Of a stretch of DNA of 64,000 nucleotides, positions 1-9,066 are shown piece after piece (position 1 is the stretch's first letter; the number at the start of each line of letters is the position of its first letter). The notes beneath the pieces are model-generated. The model was not told the origin of the DNA. It saw only the letters and a list, made by a program, of their open reading frames with translations, and made no database searches. Position numbers and translations under genes: made by a program. The stretch comes from Nocardia sp. NBC_01329 (lineage in GTDB: Bacteria; Actinomycetota; Actinomycetes; Mycobacteriales; Mycobacteriaceae): contig NZ_CP108381.1 of the NCBI RefSeq assembly GCF_035956715.1, positions 2,170,001 through 2,234,000 of the forward strand, written 5' to 3'.

Positions 1-2
1 CC

Positions 3-1364
3 GCCCGGCGCGATCTGATCGCTCGCACGGTCGATTCGGTACGCGGGATGGACAACGAGGTGGTGATCCACCTGTACACCGCGACCGCGCCCATGTGGCG
101 CGACACCGTGCTGGGCAAGGACGCCGCGGCCGTCCGTGAGCTGATCCTGGCCGGTGCCCGCGATGTACTCGAATTCGCCACGGACCTGCCCCGGGTGCGA
201 TTCCAGTTCTCCCCGGAGGTGTTCAACCAGACCGAGCCCGGGTATGTGCTCGAGATCTGCGACAGCGTCACCGAGTTGTGGCAGGCCACGCCGCAGCGGC
301 CGGTGACGCTGAATCTGCCGGCCACGGTGGAGATCGCGACACCCAATGTGTACGCCGATCAGATCGAGTACATGCACCGCAATCTCGCCCGGCGCGACGG
401 CGTGATCCTGTCGGTACATCCGCACAACGACCGCGGTACCGGTGTCGCGTGTGCCGAACTGGCGGTGCTGGCCGGTGCGCAACGGGTGGAGGGCTGTGTG
501 TTCGGCAACGGCGAACGCACCGGGAACGTCGATATCGCCACTCTCGCACTGAATCTGCACGCCCAGGGCGTGGATCCGATGATCGATTTCTCCGATATCG
601 ACGAGATCCGCCGGACGGTCGAGTATTGCACCCGGCTGCCGGTCCATCCCCGGCATCCCTACGTAGGCGATCTGGTGCACACTGCGTTCTCCGGTACCCA
701 TCAGGATGCGATCAAAAAGGGTTTCGCCGAGCATCGGTCCCGCGCCGCCGCCACCGGCCGGGCTGAACGCGAGATCGAATGGCGGATACCGTATCTGCCC
801 ATCGATCCCGCCGATATCGGCCGCAGCTACGATGCGGTGGTCCGGGTCAACTCCCAGTCCGGTAAAGGCGGTATCGCCTATCTGCTGGCCACCGAACACG
901 GGCTGGACCTGCCGCGTCGGCTCCAGATCGATTTCGCCGGCCGGGTCCAGAGGCACGTCGACGGCACCGGTGGTGAGGTGAGCGCCGCCGAATTGCGCGT
1001 TCTGTTCGACGCCGCCTACATCGATGCGGCCGAACCACCGGACGTCGTGCTGAAGGATATCCGGGTGACCGGCTCGGCGGCGGCCCCGGCCGTCGCCGTG
1101 GCGCTGGTGGTCGACGGCCGGGCCCGCCGCAGCGAGCACGACGGCGCCGATCCGGTGGACGCGGTGGTGTCGGCCCTCGCGGCGGCCGGGCGCGATATCG
1201 AGGTTCTGGGACTGGCCGGTCACCGTGTGGCCGACCATGCGATCGCCTACCTCGAATACCGGCGCGCCGGTGAGAGCGGATGGTCGTGTGCGCGTGGCGA
1301 ATCGGTGGAGTCGGCCGGAGTGGCCGCGGCGGTCCGGGCGGCGGCCGGTAGCTGTCCCGCGTGA
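3..1364 (+). CDS. leuA: 2-isopropylmalate synthase, 5' end outside the window
   Basis: Condenses acetyl-CoA with 2-oxoisovalerate in the first committed step of leucine synthesis. The frame is open from the first bases of the window, so the start lies upstream; 453 residues are visible of the usual 600 or so. The HPHND metal-binding segment lies near position 420, and GNGERTGNVD follows near 510; both are hallmarks of the HMGL-like TIM barrel. The last 120 residues are the LeuA allosteric dimer domain, where leucine normally binds, beginning around FDAAYID. No partner gene follows on this strand. Family assignment is secure; only the N-terminus is unseen. Confidence 0.95.
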   Translation, partial: ARRDLIARTVDSVRGMDNEVVIHLYTATAPMWRDTVLGKDAAAVRELILAGARDVLEFATDLPRVRFQFSPEVFNQTEPGYVLEICDSVTELWQATPQRPVTLNLPATVEIATPNVYADQIEYMHRNLARRDGVILSVHPHNDRGTGVACAELAVLAGAQRVEGCVFGNGERTGNVDIATLALNLHAQGVDPMIDFSDIDEIRRTVEYCTRLPVHPRHPYVGDLVHTAFSGTHQDAIKKGFAEHRSRAAATGRAEREIEWRIPYLPIDPADIGRSYDAVVRVNSQSGKGGIAYLLATEHGLDLPRRLQIDFAGRVQRHVDGTGGEVSAAELRVLFDAAYIDAAEPPDVVLKDIRVTGSAAAPAVAVALVVDGRARRSEHDGADPVDAVVSALAAAGRDIEVLGLAGHRVADHAIAYLEYRRAGESGWSCARGESVESAGVAAAVRAAAGSCPA

Positions 1365-1376
1365 CCGGAGTCCGGC

Positions 1377-1478
1377 TCAATCGCCGGTGCGGCCGTCGAT
1401 CCGTTCGCGCAGCAGATCGGCATGGCCGTTGTGGCGGGCGTATTCCTCGATGAGGTGCAGGTACACCCAGCGCAGGAC
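1377..1478 (-). pseudogene. DinB/DUF664-family C-terminal remnant
   Basis: The minus strand reads 33 residues containing [20 protein letters not shown] and then a stop. This is the well-conserved last helix of DUF664 (DinB-like, mycothiol-dependent transferase superfamily) proteins, which are normally about 170 residues long. An in-frame stop (1479-1481) lies immediately upstream and I find no N-terminal part nearby, so only the tail survives. It sits between the ends of two convergent genes, leuA and an acyl-CoA dehydrogenase, where a deletion would be harmless. Confidence 0.7.
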
Positions 1479-1543
1479 TCATACGGTCACCGTATCGGCG
1501 GGCGCTACTTTCTTTTCCGCCCGGGAGCGGACGGCCGCCGCTC

Positions 1544-3340
1544 TCAGAACCAGGTCTCGCGCATATCGAGAGTGGTGGTGTCGAGGTCGGCGAGGAGATC
1601 GAGTTGTGGTCCCGTCCGGGGGAGTTCGTGGCGGAAGAAGTAGCGGGCGGCATGCCGTTTGCCCTCGTAGAAATCACCATCGTGGCCGTCGGCGGCGACC
1701 GCCTGTGCCAGCCAGATCCAGGCCACCACATGGTGGCCGAAGGCTTCCAGGTAGACCGAGCTGTTCGCCAGAGCCACCTCGATATCGCCGGCCGCGAACA
1801 GGCCGCCGGTGACTGCGACCAGCCGGGTCCAGGACTTGTCCAGCCGATCGGCCAGAGCCGCGGTCGTATCGCCGAGTTCTCGCGCGGCCGCCAGTGTCGC
1901 CCGGATCCGGGCATCGAGTTCGCGCAGACTCGCGCCCGACTGCTGGGTCACCTTGCGGCCCAGCAGGTCCAGTCCCTGGATACCGTGGGTGCCCTCGTGG
2001 ATCGGGTTGAGCCGGTTGTCACGGTAGTGCTGCTCGACGTTGTACTCGCGGGTGTAGCCGTAGCCGCCGAGCACCTGGATGGCGAGATCGTTGGCGGTCA
2101 GGCACCACTGAGAGGGCCAGCTCTTGGCGATCGGGGTGAGGATGTCCAGCAGCAGGGTCAGCGCGCGGCGTTCGTCGTCGGATTCGGCGGTGTGCTGTTC
2201 GTCGATCAGGCGGGCGCAGTACAGCACCAGCGCGAGACCGCCCTCGACGTAACTCTTCTGCGCGAGCAGCATTCTTTTGACGTCGGCGTGCTCGATGATC
2301 GGGCGCTGCGGAGAGGTCGGGTCGGCGGCGCCTTTGGTGCGACCCTGCGGACGGTCCCGGGCGTAGTCCAGCGATTCGAGGTAGCCGGTGTAGCCGAGCG
2401 CGGCGGCGACCAGCCCGACTCCGCTGCGCGCCTCGTTCATCATGTGGAACATATATTTCAGGCCCTGGTGTGGTTCGCCGACCAGGTAGCCGATCGCGCC
2501 GGGTTCGCCTTCCGGTGTCCAGCGGCCCTCGCCGAAATTGAGCACCGTGTTGACGGTGCCGCGAAAACCCATTTTGTGATTGAGCCCGGCCAGCGCCACA
2601 TCGTTGCGTTCGCCGCGGGACCCGTCCTCGCCCACCAGGTAGCGGGGTACCACGAACAGTGAGATACCCCGGGTGCCGGCCGGGCCGCCCGGGATCTTGG
2701 CGAGCACCAGGTGCACGATGTTCTCGCCGAGTTCGTGATCGCCACCGGAGATCCACATCTTGGTGCCGAAGACCCGGTAGGTGCCGTCGTCGCGCGGTTC
2801 GGCGCGGGTGACGATATCGGCGAGCGAGGAACCGGCCTGGGGTTCGGACAGGCACATGGTGCCGAAGTAGCGGCCCTCCAGCATGGGCGGGACGAAACGC
2901 CGCACCACTTCTTCAGCGGCGTGCGCGATGAGGAGATTGGCATTGCCGATGGTGAGCAGCGGATAAGCGCTGGTTCCGGGGTTGGCGGCGTGGAACCAGG
3001 CGAAGGCAGCCTGGGCGACCGCGGCCGGGAGCTGCGCGCCGCCGAGGTCGGTGTCCATGGTCGCCCCGACCATGCCCGCCTCGGCGAACGCGGTAAGCGC
3101 CGTGCGGACCTCTGGGATGATGGTGACCGTATCGCCGTCGAAGGTGGGTTCGTGGGCGTCGTTGAGTTTGTTGTGGGTGGCGAAGTATTTGGTGGCCAGC
3201 TGCTCGCTCAGTTCGAGGACCGCGTCGAATGTCTGGCGCGAGTGGTCGGAGAAACGCGGCCGCCGGGTGAGGTCTTCGACATCGAGCCATTCGTAGAGCA
3301 GGAACTCGAGGTCGCGCCGGGACAGCAGTGTAGACCGCAT
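1544..3340 (-). CDS. acyl-CoA dehydrogenase, long (about 600 aa) type
   Basis: FAD-dependent alpha,beta-desaturase of acyl-CoA thioesters. The 598 residues fit the long family to which mycobacterial FadE5 and DmdC-like enzymes belong. Visible marks are CLSEPQAGSSLAD (FAD/acyl contact), KMWISGGDHE, the middle helix MMNEARSGVGLVAAALGYTG, and QVLGGYGYTREYNVEQHYRD with NPIHEGTHGIQGLDLLGRK near the C-terminus. I chose ATG 3340, preceded by AAAGGGTGG, over an upstream ATG at 3409 because conserved sequence begins at MRSTLLSRRDLEFLLYEWLD. Its substrate cannot be read from sequence. Confidence 0.9.
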   Translation of the reverse strand: MRSTLLSRRDLEFLLYEWLDVEDLTRRPRFSDHSRQTFDAVLELSEQLATKYFATHNKLNDAHEPTFDGDTVTIIPEVRTALTAFAEAGMVGATMDTDLGGAQLPAAVAQAAFAWFHAANPGTSAYPLLTIGNANLLIAHAAEEVVRRFVPPMLEGRYFGTMCLSEPQAGSSLADIVTRAEPRDDGTYRVFGTKMWISGGDHELGENIVHLVLAKIPGGPAGTRGISLFVVPRYLVGEDGSRGERNDVALAGLNHKMGFRGTVNTVLNFGEGRWTPEGEPGAIGYLVGEPHQGLKYMFHMMNEARSGVGLVAAALGYTGYLESLDYARDRPQGRTKGAADPTSPQRPIIEHADVKRMLLAQKSYVEGGLALVLYCARLIDEQHTAESDDERRALTLLLDILTPIAKSWPSQWCLTANDLAIQVLGGYGYTREYNVEQHYRDNRLNPIHEGTHGIQGLDLLGRKVTQQSGASLRELDARIRATLAAARELGDTTAALADRLDKSWTRLVAVTGGLFAAGDIEVALANSSVYLEAFGHHVVAWIWLAQAVAADGHDGDFYEGKRHAARYFFRHELPRTGPQLDLLADLDTTTLDMRETWF

Positions 3341-3519
3341 AACCACCCTTTCGGTACAAGTTATAGTCAGAGTATCAAATGCCGAGCAGGCGACGACCCA
3401 CGGATCCATGCCGCACCGGCGCCGCCGTAGGGGCTCGAGGGTAGTGAACTCCGTTCGCCGGGAACATGCCCACGCGGTTCGGCGCGACCGGGTATCGAGT
3501 TCGGTGTGGGTCGGTGCCG

Positions 3520-4410
3520 CTATCGGCTACCGGCCGACACCTGTCGGTAGAACTCGATCTGATCGGCTACGACGACATCCCGGAGTTCCGGGTCGGTGTA
3601 GAAGCTGAAATGTGTACCGGGATAGATCCGCAACTCGCCGTGCGGTGCGGCGTCGGCCAGTTCGCGGGTCGTGGCCACGGGCGTCTCGCGATCGTCGGCG
3701 GCGGCGCAGACCAGTAGTGGGCAGGACAGTTGCGCGGCCGACTCGGCCGGGCGATAACGCATCATCGCCAGTAGCGCCCGGGGGGCAACGGCATTGCGCC
3801 ATAGACTTTCCCGGCCTCCGGTGAGTGTCCGGATGTGGCGGTCGGCCTCGGAAGTCGCGGTTACTGCGAGTTCCCCCGGCTGCCCGACCATCGGTATGTA
3901 ATAGGGCGGCCGGCCCACCAGACCACGTAGCCGGTCCCGCAAGCAAGCGCCCAGCAACTTCACGGTGTCGCGGGCACTCCGGTCCTCGACTCGCTTCGGA
4001 AACCCGTTGAACGGAATCTGTGCCACCACGGCCCTGATACGAGCGTCACCGGCCGCGGCGACGATCATATGGGCCCCGCCCAGCGAGTTACCCCACAGCA
4101 ATGTGCGGTCCGCGTCGATCCGCTCGTGGGCCCGGGTGAACGCGACGGCGGCGCGGATATCGCCGAGCTGACCGGCGAGGTCGGGTACCTGCCGTGGCTC
4201 GCCCGCGCTTTCGCCGAAACTGCGGTAGTCGAAAATCAGCGCGGCGAATCCCGCCTCGGCGAATCGTTCGGCGTATTCGACCAGGCGATCCATCGTTCCG
4301 CTGAATCCGTGGCAGAGCACGACGCACGGTAGAGGCTCGGTGCCGCTGGGCAGGTAGAGATTCCCGACGCACCGGGTACCGCCGACGTCGAACGAAACTC
4401 TGGTGCGCAT
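3520..4410 (-). CDS. alpha/beta hydrolase (dienelactone hydrolase/peptidase S9-like)
   Basis: Soluble serine hydrolase of 296 residues. The oxyanion motif CHGFSG, nucleophile elbow GNSLGG, acid loop AADDRETPV and catalytic His in GTHFSFY are in the expected order. ATG 4410 was chosen because TAGGGATG stands just upstream and the beta-strand core starts at once; in-frame ATGs lie at 4419 and 4473. It is divergent from a TetR gene 77 bp away, so that regulator is its most likely controller. Substrate unknown. Confidence 0.85.
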   Translation of the reverse strand: MRTRVSFDVGGTRCVGNLYLPSGTEPLPCVVLCHGFSGTMDRLVEYAERFAEAGFAALIFDYRSFGESAGEPRQVPDLAGQLGDIRAAVAFTRAHERIDADRTLLWGNSLGGAHMIVAAAGDARIRAVVAQIPFNGFPKRVEDRSARDTVKLLGACLRDRLRGLVGRPPYYIPMVGQPGELAVTATSEADRHIRTLTGGRESLWRNAVAPRALLAMMRYRPAESAAQLSCPLLVCAAADDRETPVATTRELADAAPHGELRIYPGTHFSFYTDPELRDVVVADQIEFYRQVSAGSR

Positions 4411-4487
4411 GCGGATCATCCCTACGGCAATAGACTGACTGGTGGTAGGCAATATAGCGTAGAAACTGACCAAGGGTAAGTGGTGAG

Positions 4488-5192
4488 ATGACTTTCGAGC
4501 GAATACTGGACGCGGCGCGGATCCTGTTCGCCGCGCGCGGCTACCGCGCCACCTCGATGCAGGCGATCGCCGACGAGGTCGGTATCACCAAGGCCGCGCT
4601 CTACTACCACTTCGACTCCAAGGACGCGATCCTGCACCAGCTCACGTCGCCGCTGCTGGACGAACTCGACGCTGTGCTGGCCGCGGCCGAGTCGGCGCCG
4701 GAGGCCGAGGATGTGCGCTGGCGGGCGATCGAGGGTTATGTCGATGTCCACCTGCGGCACCGGCACACCCTGACGATGCTCGTCAGGGATATGACCCTGT
4801 TGGTGCAAGCGCCGGTCGCCGACCGTTTCCGGGCGGCGATCGCGTTGGCGAACGAGCTCGTTGCGGGCCCCGGGGCCGGGATCGAGCAGCGGGTGCGCGC
4901 ATCTCAGGTGGTGGCGGGCCTCGCCGATCCGGTGGTGTTGTTCCGCAACGAACCGGCCGATCGGCTCCGCCGGATGATCCTGGACGGCGCGCGGGCGCTA
5001 CTGGGCGATCCGGCCGGATCGCGGCCACGCGGGCCTGCCAGGGGGCGCGGTGGAGGGCGACCCGCGAAGCTCACCGCCGCGCAGATCGAGCACGTGCGTT
5101 CGCTGCACGCCGCGGGTGCCGATACCGACGAGATCGCTGCCCGCTTCGGAGTGTCCCGAGCGACCCTGTATCGCTATCTCAAAAACAAATAG
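4488..5192 (+). CDS. TetR-family regulator with a second, C-terminal resolvase-like HTH
   Basis: Residues 1-60 are a standard TetR DNA-binding domain (ILDAARILFAARGYRATSMQ, then ALYYHFDSKDAIL). A ligand-binding helical core follows to about residue 180. After a Gly/Arg/Pro linker, residues 190-234 form a second helix-turn-helix, GRPAKLTAAQIEHV then EIAARFGVSRATLYRYLK, which resembles the HTH_7 domain at the C-terminus of Hin/resolvase recombinases. TetR proteins normally carry only one DNA-binding domain. It is divergent from the hydrolase at 3520-4410. No clean palindrome is visible in the 77-bp gap; ACTGAC occurs twice there. Confidence 0.85.
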   Translation: MTFERILDAARILFAARGYRATSMQAIADEVGITKAALYYHFDSKDAILHQLTSPLLDELDAVLAAAESAPEAEDVRWRAIEGYVDVHLRHRHTLTMLVRDMTLLVQAPVADRFRAAIALANELVAGPGAGIEQRVRASQVVAGLADPVVLFRNEPADRLRRMILDGARALLGDPAGSRPRGPARGRGGGRPAKLTAAQIEHVRSLHAAGADTDEIAARFGVSRATLYRYLKNK

Positions 5193-5271
5193 TAATGAGA
5201 TTTGATTATGAGATAACGAGGAATCGCGCGCATGCCGTCCGTACTTTCCGGGTCGGCCGCAGCCCGGGAGA

Positions 5272-7110
5272 TCAGGCGCTTTCCTCCCGCGCCAGAAGCG
5301 CCAGGATCGCGGCGGCCATCGCGGCCGGATCGCCGTCCGCCGGGCGCAGCACCAACGCCGGTGCGGCCGGCGCCTCGTAGGGGTCGTCGATGCCGGTGAA
5401 ACCCCGGACCTCCCCGGCCCGTGCTTTCGCATAGAGGCCCTTGGGATCCCGGGCTTCGCACACCTCGAGCGGCGTGTCCACGAAGACCTCTAGGAAGGAT
5501 ATTCCGGCACTGTCGTGGGTGACCCGCGCCCGCTCGCGATCGGCCCGGTAAGGGCTGATGAGAGAGACAATGGCGACCATCCCGGATTCGGCGAACAACC
5601 GGGCCACCTCGCCCACCCGGCGGATGTTCTCGGTGCGATCGGCCGCGCTGAAACCCAGATCGGAATTGAGACCGTGGCGCAAATTGTCGCCGTCGAGCAG
5701 GAACGCCGGCCGTCCGGCCGCGACCAGGCGCCGCTCGAGCTCCACCGCCACCGAAGACTTCCCGGATCCCGACAATCCGGTGAGCCAGACGGTCAGCCCA
5801 CGGGTCGCGCGCTCGGAGCGTTCGACCGCGCTGGCATGCCAGACCACGCGGGACGAGGGCAGACTGGGCCCGGTGATCATCCCGGCGCCCACGGTATCGC
5901 CGGTGATGTCGTCGACCAGCAGGAAGCTGCCGGTGGTGCGGTTGCGTCGATAGGAGTCGAACTGCAACGGCTGCCGGGTCCGCAGCTGCACCCGCCCGAT
6001 CTCGTTGAGCGACAGCCCGGTCGCGTTCTCGTCCCGGTGCAGTGTGTTCACGTCGAGCCGGTAGTCCAGTGCGCGGATCTGGGCGGGAACACTGCGGGTG
6101 GTGTGGCGGACCGTATACGACGCGCCGGGGCGCATCTCGGCCTCGTCGCTGAACCAGCACACCATGGTGTCGAGGTCCCGGCTGACGTGTGGACGGTTGG
6201 CGGGACGGCAGAGCATATCGCCGCGGCCGATATCGAGCTGATCGGCCAGTCCGACCGTGACCGCCTGCGGCGGGAATGCCTGTTCGAGCGGAACTCCGCC
6301 CGGCCCCCAGATTCCGGTGACCGTGGTGGTGAGGCCCGAGGGAAGTATCGTGATCTCGTCGCCGGGAGACCAGACACCGCTGGCGACGGTGCCCGCGTAC
6401 CCGCGAAAATCCGGGGTGTGACTGCGGATCACGTACTGCACGGGCAGCCGGGCGTCGATGAGGTTGCGGTCCGAGGCGATATGCACCTCTTCGAGGTGGT
6501 GCAGCAGCGGAGTGCCCTCGTACCAGTCCATGCCGGCGCTGCGGTGCACGATATTGTCGCCGTGCAGCGCCGACATCGGGATGAAGGTGAGGTCCGCGAT
6601 CTGCAGCCGGGACGCGAAACCGGCGAATTCCTCCCGGATCTCGGCGAATCGCTGCGCCGAGTAGTCCACCAGATCCATTTTGTTGACGCACAGCACCAGG
6701 TGCGGGATTCCCAGCAGCGAGGCCAGGAACGCGTGCCGCCGGGTCTGCTCGACCACCCCGTACCGGGCGTCGACCAGGATGAGCGCGAGGTCCGCGGTCG
6801 AGGCGCCGGTCACCATATTGCGGGTGTACTGCACATGCCCCGGGGTGTCGGCGATGATGAATTTGCGCCGGGGTGTCGCGAAGTAGCGGTGCGCGACATC
6901 GATCGTGATGCCCTGTTCGCGCTCGGCGCGTAGGCCGTCGGTGAGCAGGGCGAGATCGGGATAGTCGTCACCGCGGTCGCGGCTGGTGCGTTCTACCGCA
7001 TCGAGTTGATCGGTGAACAGGGTTTTGGAATCGAAGAGGAGCCGTCCGATCAGCGTGGACTTACCGTCGTCGACGCTGCCCGCGGTGGCCAGGCGCAGCA
7101 GGGTGCTCAT
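5272..7110 (-). CDS. cysNC: bifunctional sulfate adenylyltransferase GTPase subunit / APS kinase
   Basis: Makes APS (with CysD) and then phosphorylates it to PAPS, the activated sulfate donor. The N-terminal EF-Tu-like GTPase shows GSVDDGKST (residues 11-19), DTPGH (88-92) and NKMD (143-146). Beta-barrel domains follow to about 430. The C-terminal 170 residues are an APS kinase with P-loop GLSGSGKSS and [10 protein letters not shown]. At 612 aa it matches actinobacterial CysNC fusions. Its ATG overlaps the cysD stop by one base (TGATG), implying translational coupling. No APS/PAPS reductase gene is nearby, which points to sulfation rather than assimilation as the local purpose. Confidence 0.97.
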   Translation of the reverse strand: MSTLLRLATAGSVDDGKSTLIGRLLFDSKTLFTDQLDAVERTSRDRGDDYPDLALLTDGLRAEREQGITIDVAHRYFATPRRKFIIADTPGHVQYTRNMVTGASTADLALILVDARYGVVEQTRRHAFLASLLGIPHLVLCVNKMDLVDYSAQRFAEIREEFAGFASRLQIADLTFIPMSALHGDNIVHRSAGMDWYEGTPLLHHLEEVHIASDRNLIDARLPVQYVIRSHTPDFRGYAGTVASGVWSPGDEITILPSGLTTTVTGIWGPGGVPLEQAFPPQAVTVGLADQLDIGRGDMLCRPANRPHVSRDLDTMVCWFSDEAEMRPGASYTVRHTTRSVPAQIRALDYRLDVNTLHRDENATGLSLNEIGRVQLRTRQPLQFDSYRRNRTTGSFLLVDDITGDTVGAGMITGPSLPSSRVVWHASAVERSERATRGLTVWLTGLSGSGKSSVAVELERRLVAAGRPAFLLDGDNLRHGLNSDLGFSAADRTENIRRVGEVARLFAESGMVAIVSLISPYRADRERARVTHDSAGISFLEVFVDTPLEVCEARDPKGLYAKARAGEVRGFTGIDDPYEAPAAPALVLRPADGDPAAMAAAILALLAREESA

Positions 7111-8042
7111 CAGAAGTAGCCCTCTCGTTTACGGTCTTCCATCCCGGCCTCGGAGATCCGGTCGTCGGCGCGGGTCGCGCCGCGCTCGGTGACCCGCGCG
7201 GTCGCGACCTCCTCGACGACCTCGGCGGGGGTGGCGGCGGTGGATTCCACACAGCCGGTGCAGGTGGCATCGCCCACGGTGCGGAACCGCACCAGGGCCT
7301 CGTGCGGTTCCTCGCCGTCGAGCAGGGTCAGGAACCTGGTGTGCGCGAGCAGCATGCCGTCGCGCTGCACCACCGGGCGGCGGTGCGCGTAGTACAGCGG
7401 TGGCAGTTCGATGCCTTCGCTCGCGATATAGGTCCAGATATCGAGCTCGGTCCAGTTGGACAGCGGGAAGACTCGGATATGTTCGCCGGGACGATGTTTG
7501 CCGTTGTAGAGGTTCCACAGTTCCGGGCGCTGCCGACGGGGGTCCCACTGGCCGAACTCGTCGCGGAAACTGAAGACCCGCTCCTTGGCGCGCGCCTTCT
7601 CTTCGTCGCGCCGGGCGCCACCGAAGACCGCGTCGAACCGGCCCTCGCGTAGCGTGCGCAGCAGGGTTGCGGTCTGCAACCGGTTGCGGCTGGCCCGTGG
7701 GCCGGTGTCCTCGGTGACGCGACCGGCGTCGATATCCTTCTGGACTCGGCCGACGAGCAGGCGTAATCCGTATTTCGTGACGGCCGCGTCGCGATAGTCG
7801 ATCACCTCGTCGAAATTGTGCCCGGTGTCGATGTGCAGGATCGGGAACGGGACCGGGGCCGGCCAGAACGCCTTGGTGGCCAGATGCAGCATCACCACGG
7901 AGTCCTTGCCGCCGGAGAACAGCAGGACCGGACGTTCGAAGGTTGCGGCCACCTCCCGGAGGATATGGACGGATTCGGCCTCGAGTGCGGCCTGATGCGA
8001 GAGCTCGTACGTACTCGCCGCCGACTTCGTGTTCTGGCTCAC
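7110..8042 (-). CDS. cysD: sulfate adenylyltransferase subunit 2
   Basis: ATP sulfurylase catalytic subunit: ATP plus sulfate gives APS, driven by CysN GTP hydrolysis. It has 310 residues with the PP-loop SGGKDS at 43-48 and [11 protein letters not shown], both diagnostic of CysD. The start is GTG 8042 with only a weak AGG nearby. It lies 22 bp downstream of an IclR gene on the same strand and overlaps cysNC, so IclR-cysD-cysNC is probably one transcript. A palindrome (8053-8067) fills the gap in front of it. Confidence 0.96.
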   Translation of the reverse strand: MSQNTKSAASTYELSHQAALEAESVHILREVAATFERPVLLFSGGKDSVVMLHLATKAFWPAPVPFPILHIDTGHNFDEVIDYRDAAVTKYGLRLLVGRVQKDIDAGRVTEDTGPRASRNRLQTATLLRTLREGRFDAVFGGARRDEEKARAKERVFSFRDEFGQWDPRRQRPELWNLYNGKHRPGEHIRVFPLSNWTELDIWTYIASEGIELPPLYYAHRRPVVQRDGMLLAHTRFLTLLDGEEPHEALVRFRTVGDATCTGCVESTAATPAEVVEEVATARVTERGATRADDRISEAGMEDRKREGYF

Positions 8043-8052
8043 GCCTAAAAAC

Positions 8053-8067
8053 TAGAACACGTTTCTA
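8053..8067. promoter_or_regulatory. AGAACACGTT palindrome before cysD
   Basis: TAGAACACGTTTCTA, an inverted repeat overlapping the IclR stop codon and ending 11 bp before cysD. It contains the AAC-NN-GTT core of the mycobacterial KstR operator but misses its last conserved base. It is nearly the same sequence as the site at 8996-9009. Confidence 0.55.
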
Positions 8068-8985
8068 TGCTAGGTCAACGGCCTTCGGCGGGCGGCCGCT
8101 CGCGGCGGCGGTAATCGCGTCGGCGGCGGCCATCAGCGCCGTGCCCCGGCGGGCGATCTCGGCCCCGGTGATCGGCTTGCCGACGTACATGGTGAGCACC
8201 AGTTGCTGTCGACCGTCGGCGTCGTAAGTCGGAGCCGCGAGCAGGCTCACCGGATGCTCTTTACGGGGCCGCAGGTCGGAGCCCAGGTAGACGCGTTCGC
8301 CGAGGGTGGTGACCAGTTCGGCGACGGCGGTGCGCAGCTGGTCGGGCAGGTCGTGCCCGGCTACCCCGGCCAGGAGCGAGTACAGCTGCCTGCCCGCGCC
8401 GGTCATGCTCTCAACCAGGTACCCGCGGTCCCGGCATTCGGCCACTATCCGGCGCAGCAGGGTCTCGTCCTGGCGTAGCGGGACGGTGGGGGTGGTGTTC
8501 AACCAGGCGTCGAAGGCGGCCTCGGTATCCCAGAGCACATACATGAGACCGACCGGCGGCGCGAATCGATAAGTCGCCCCGACCTGCACCATTGCCGGTC
8601 CGGCGCTGTCCAGGACACTGATCCGCTCGCCGACGACGGCCGAGGCGGTGCAGGTGGTGCCGTAGGCCGCGCTCAATCGTTCCAGCTCGGGATGGGCGAG
8701 CGCCGCGATGGAGAAACTCTCCTGGGCGACGCGGCCGGCGGCGATGAGGGCCGGGCCGGGACCGTATTCGCGGGTGCGCGGATCGCGGGTCAGGTAGCCG
8801 GCCGCGGTGAGCTCGGTGAGAATGCCCAGGCAGGTGGGTTTGGCGAGGCGCAGGTCGCGGGCCATTTCGGACAGTCCGGTATGGCTGCCCCGCCGGGCGA
8901 CGACGTAATCGAGCACCTGGACGACACGCTGCGTGGGAGCGGAGCGCCGGCCGACCTCCCGAACCTCGGATATTCCTGCTGACAT
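8065..8985 (-). CDS. IclR-family transcriptional regulator
   Basis: 306 residues. The winged HTH spans roughly residues 18-75 (QRVVQVLDYVVARRGSHTGL, then LAKPTCLGILTELTAAGYL) and a C-terminal IclR effector domain follows. The start is ATG 8985 with AGGAG eight bases upstream; that ribosome site abuts the palindrome at 8996-9009, so a protein bound there would block its own expression. It is divergent from the Rv3531c-like/SDR/sulfotransferase operon and upstream of cysD-cysNC on the same strand. A role controlling both is inferred from position. Confidence 0.9.
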   Translation of the reverse strand: MSAGISEVREVGRRSAPTQRVVQVLDYVVARRGSHTGLSEMARDLRLAKPTCLGILTELTAAGYLTRDPRTREYGPGPALIAAGRVAQESFSIAALAHPELERLSAAYGTTCTASAVVGERISVLDSAGPAMVQVGATYRFAPPVGLMYVLWDTEAAFDAWLNTTPTVPLRQDETLLRRIVAECRDRGYLVESMTGAGRQLYSLLAGVAGHDLPDQLRTAVAELVTTLGERVYLGSDLRPRKEHPVSLLAAPTYDADGRQQLVLTMYVGKPITGAEIARRGTALMAAADAITAAASGRPPKAVDLA

Positions 8986-8995
8986 TGACCGCTCC

Positions 8996-9009
8996 TAGAA
9001 CAGGTTCTA
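8996..9009. promoter_or_regulatory. perfect 14-bp palindrome between divergent operons (KstR-like or IclR operator)
   Basis: TAGAACAGGTTCTA fits every fixed position of the published mycobacterial KstR motif TnnAACnnGTTnnA (consensus recalled, not searched). It lies between the IclR gene and the operon beginning at 9067, 10 bp from one start and 57 from the other. It could bind a KstR-type repressor or the adjacent IclR protein. Confidence 0.7.
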
Positions 9010-9066
9010 ATCTTCTCGGTATCGCAATGTACCAGGGCGGTACATATATGGAACACCGGGAGTATC

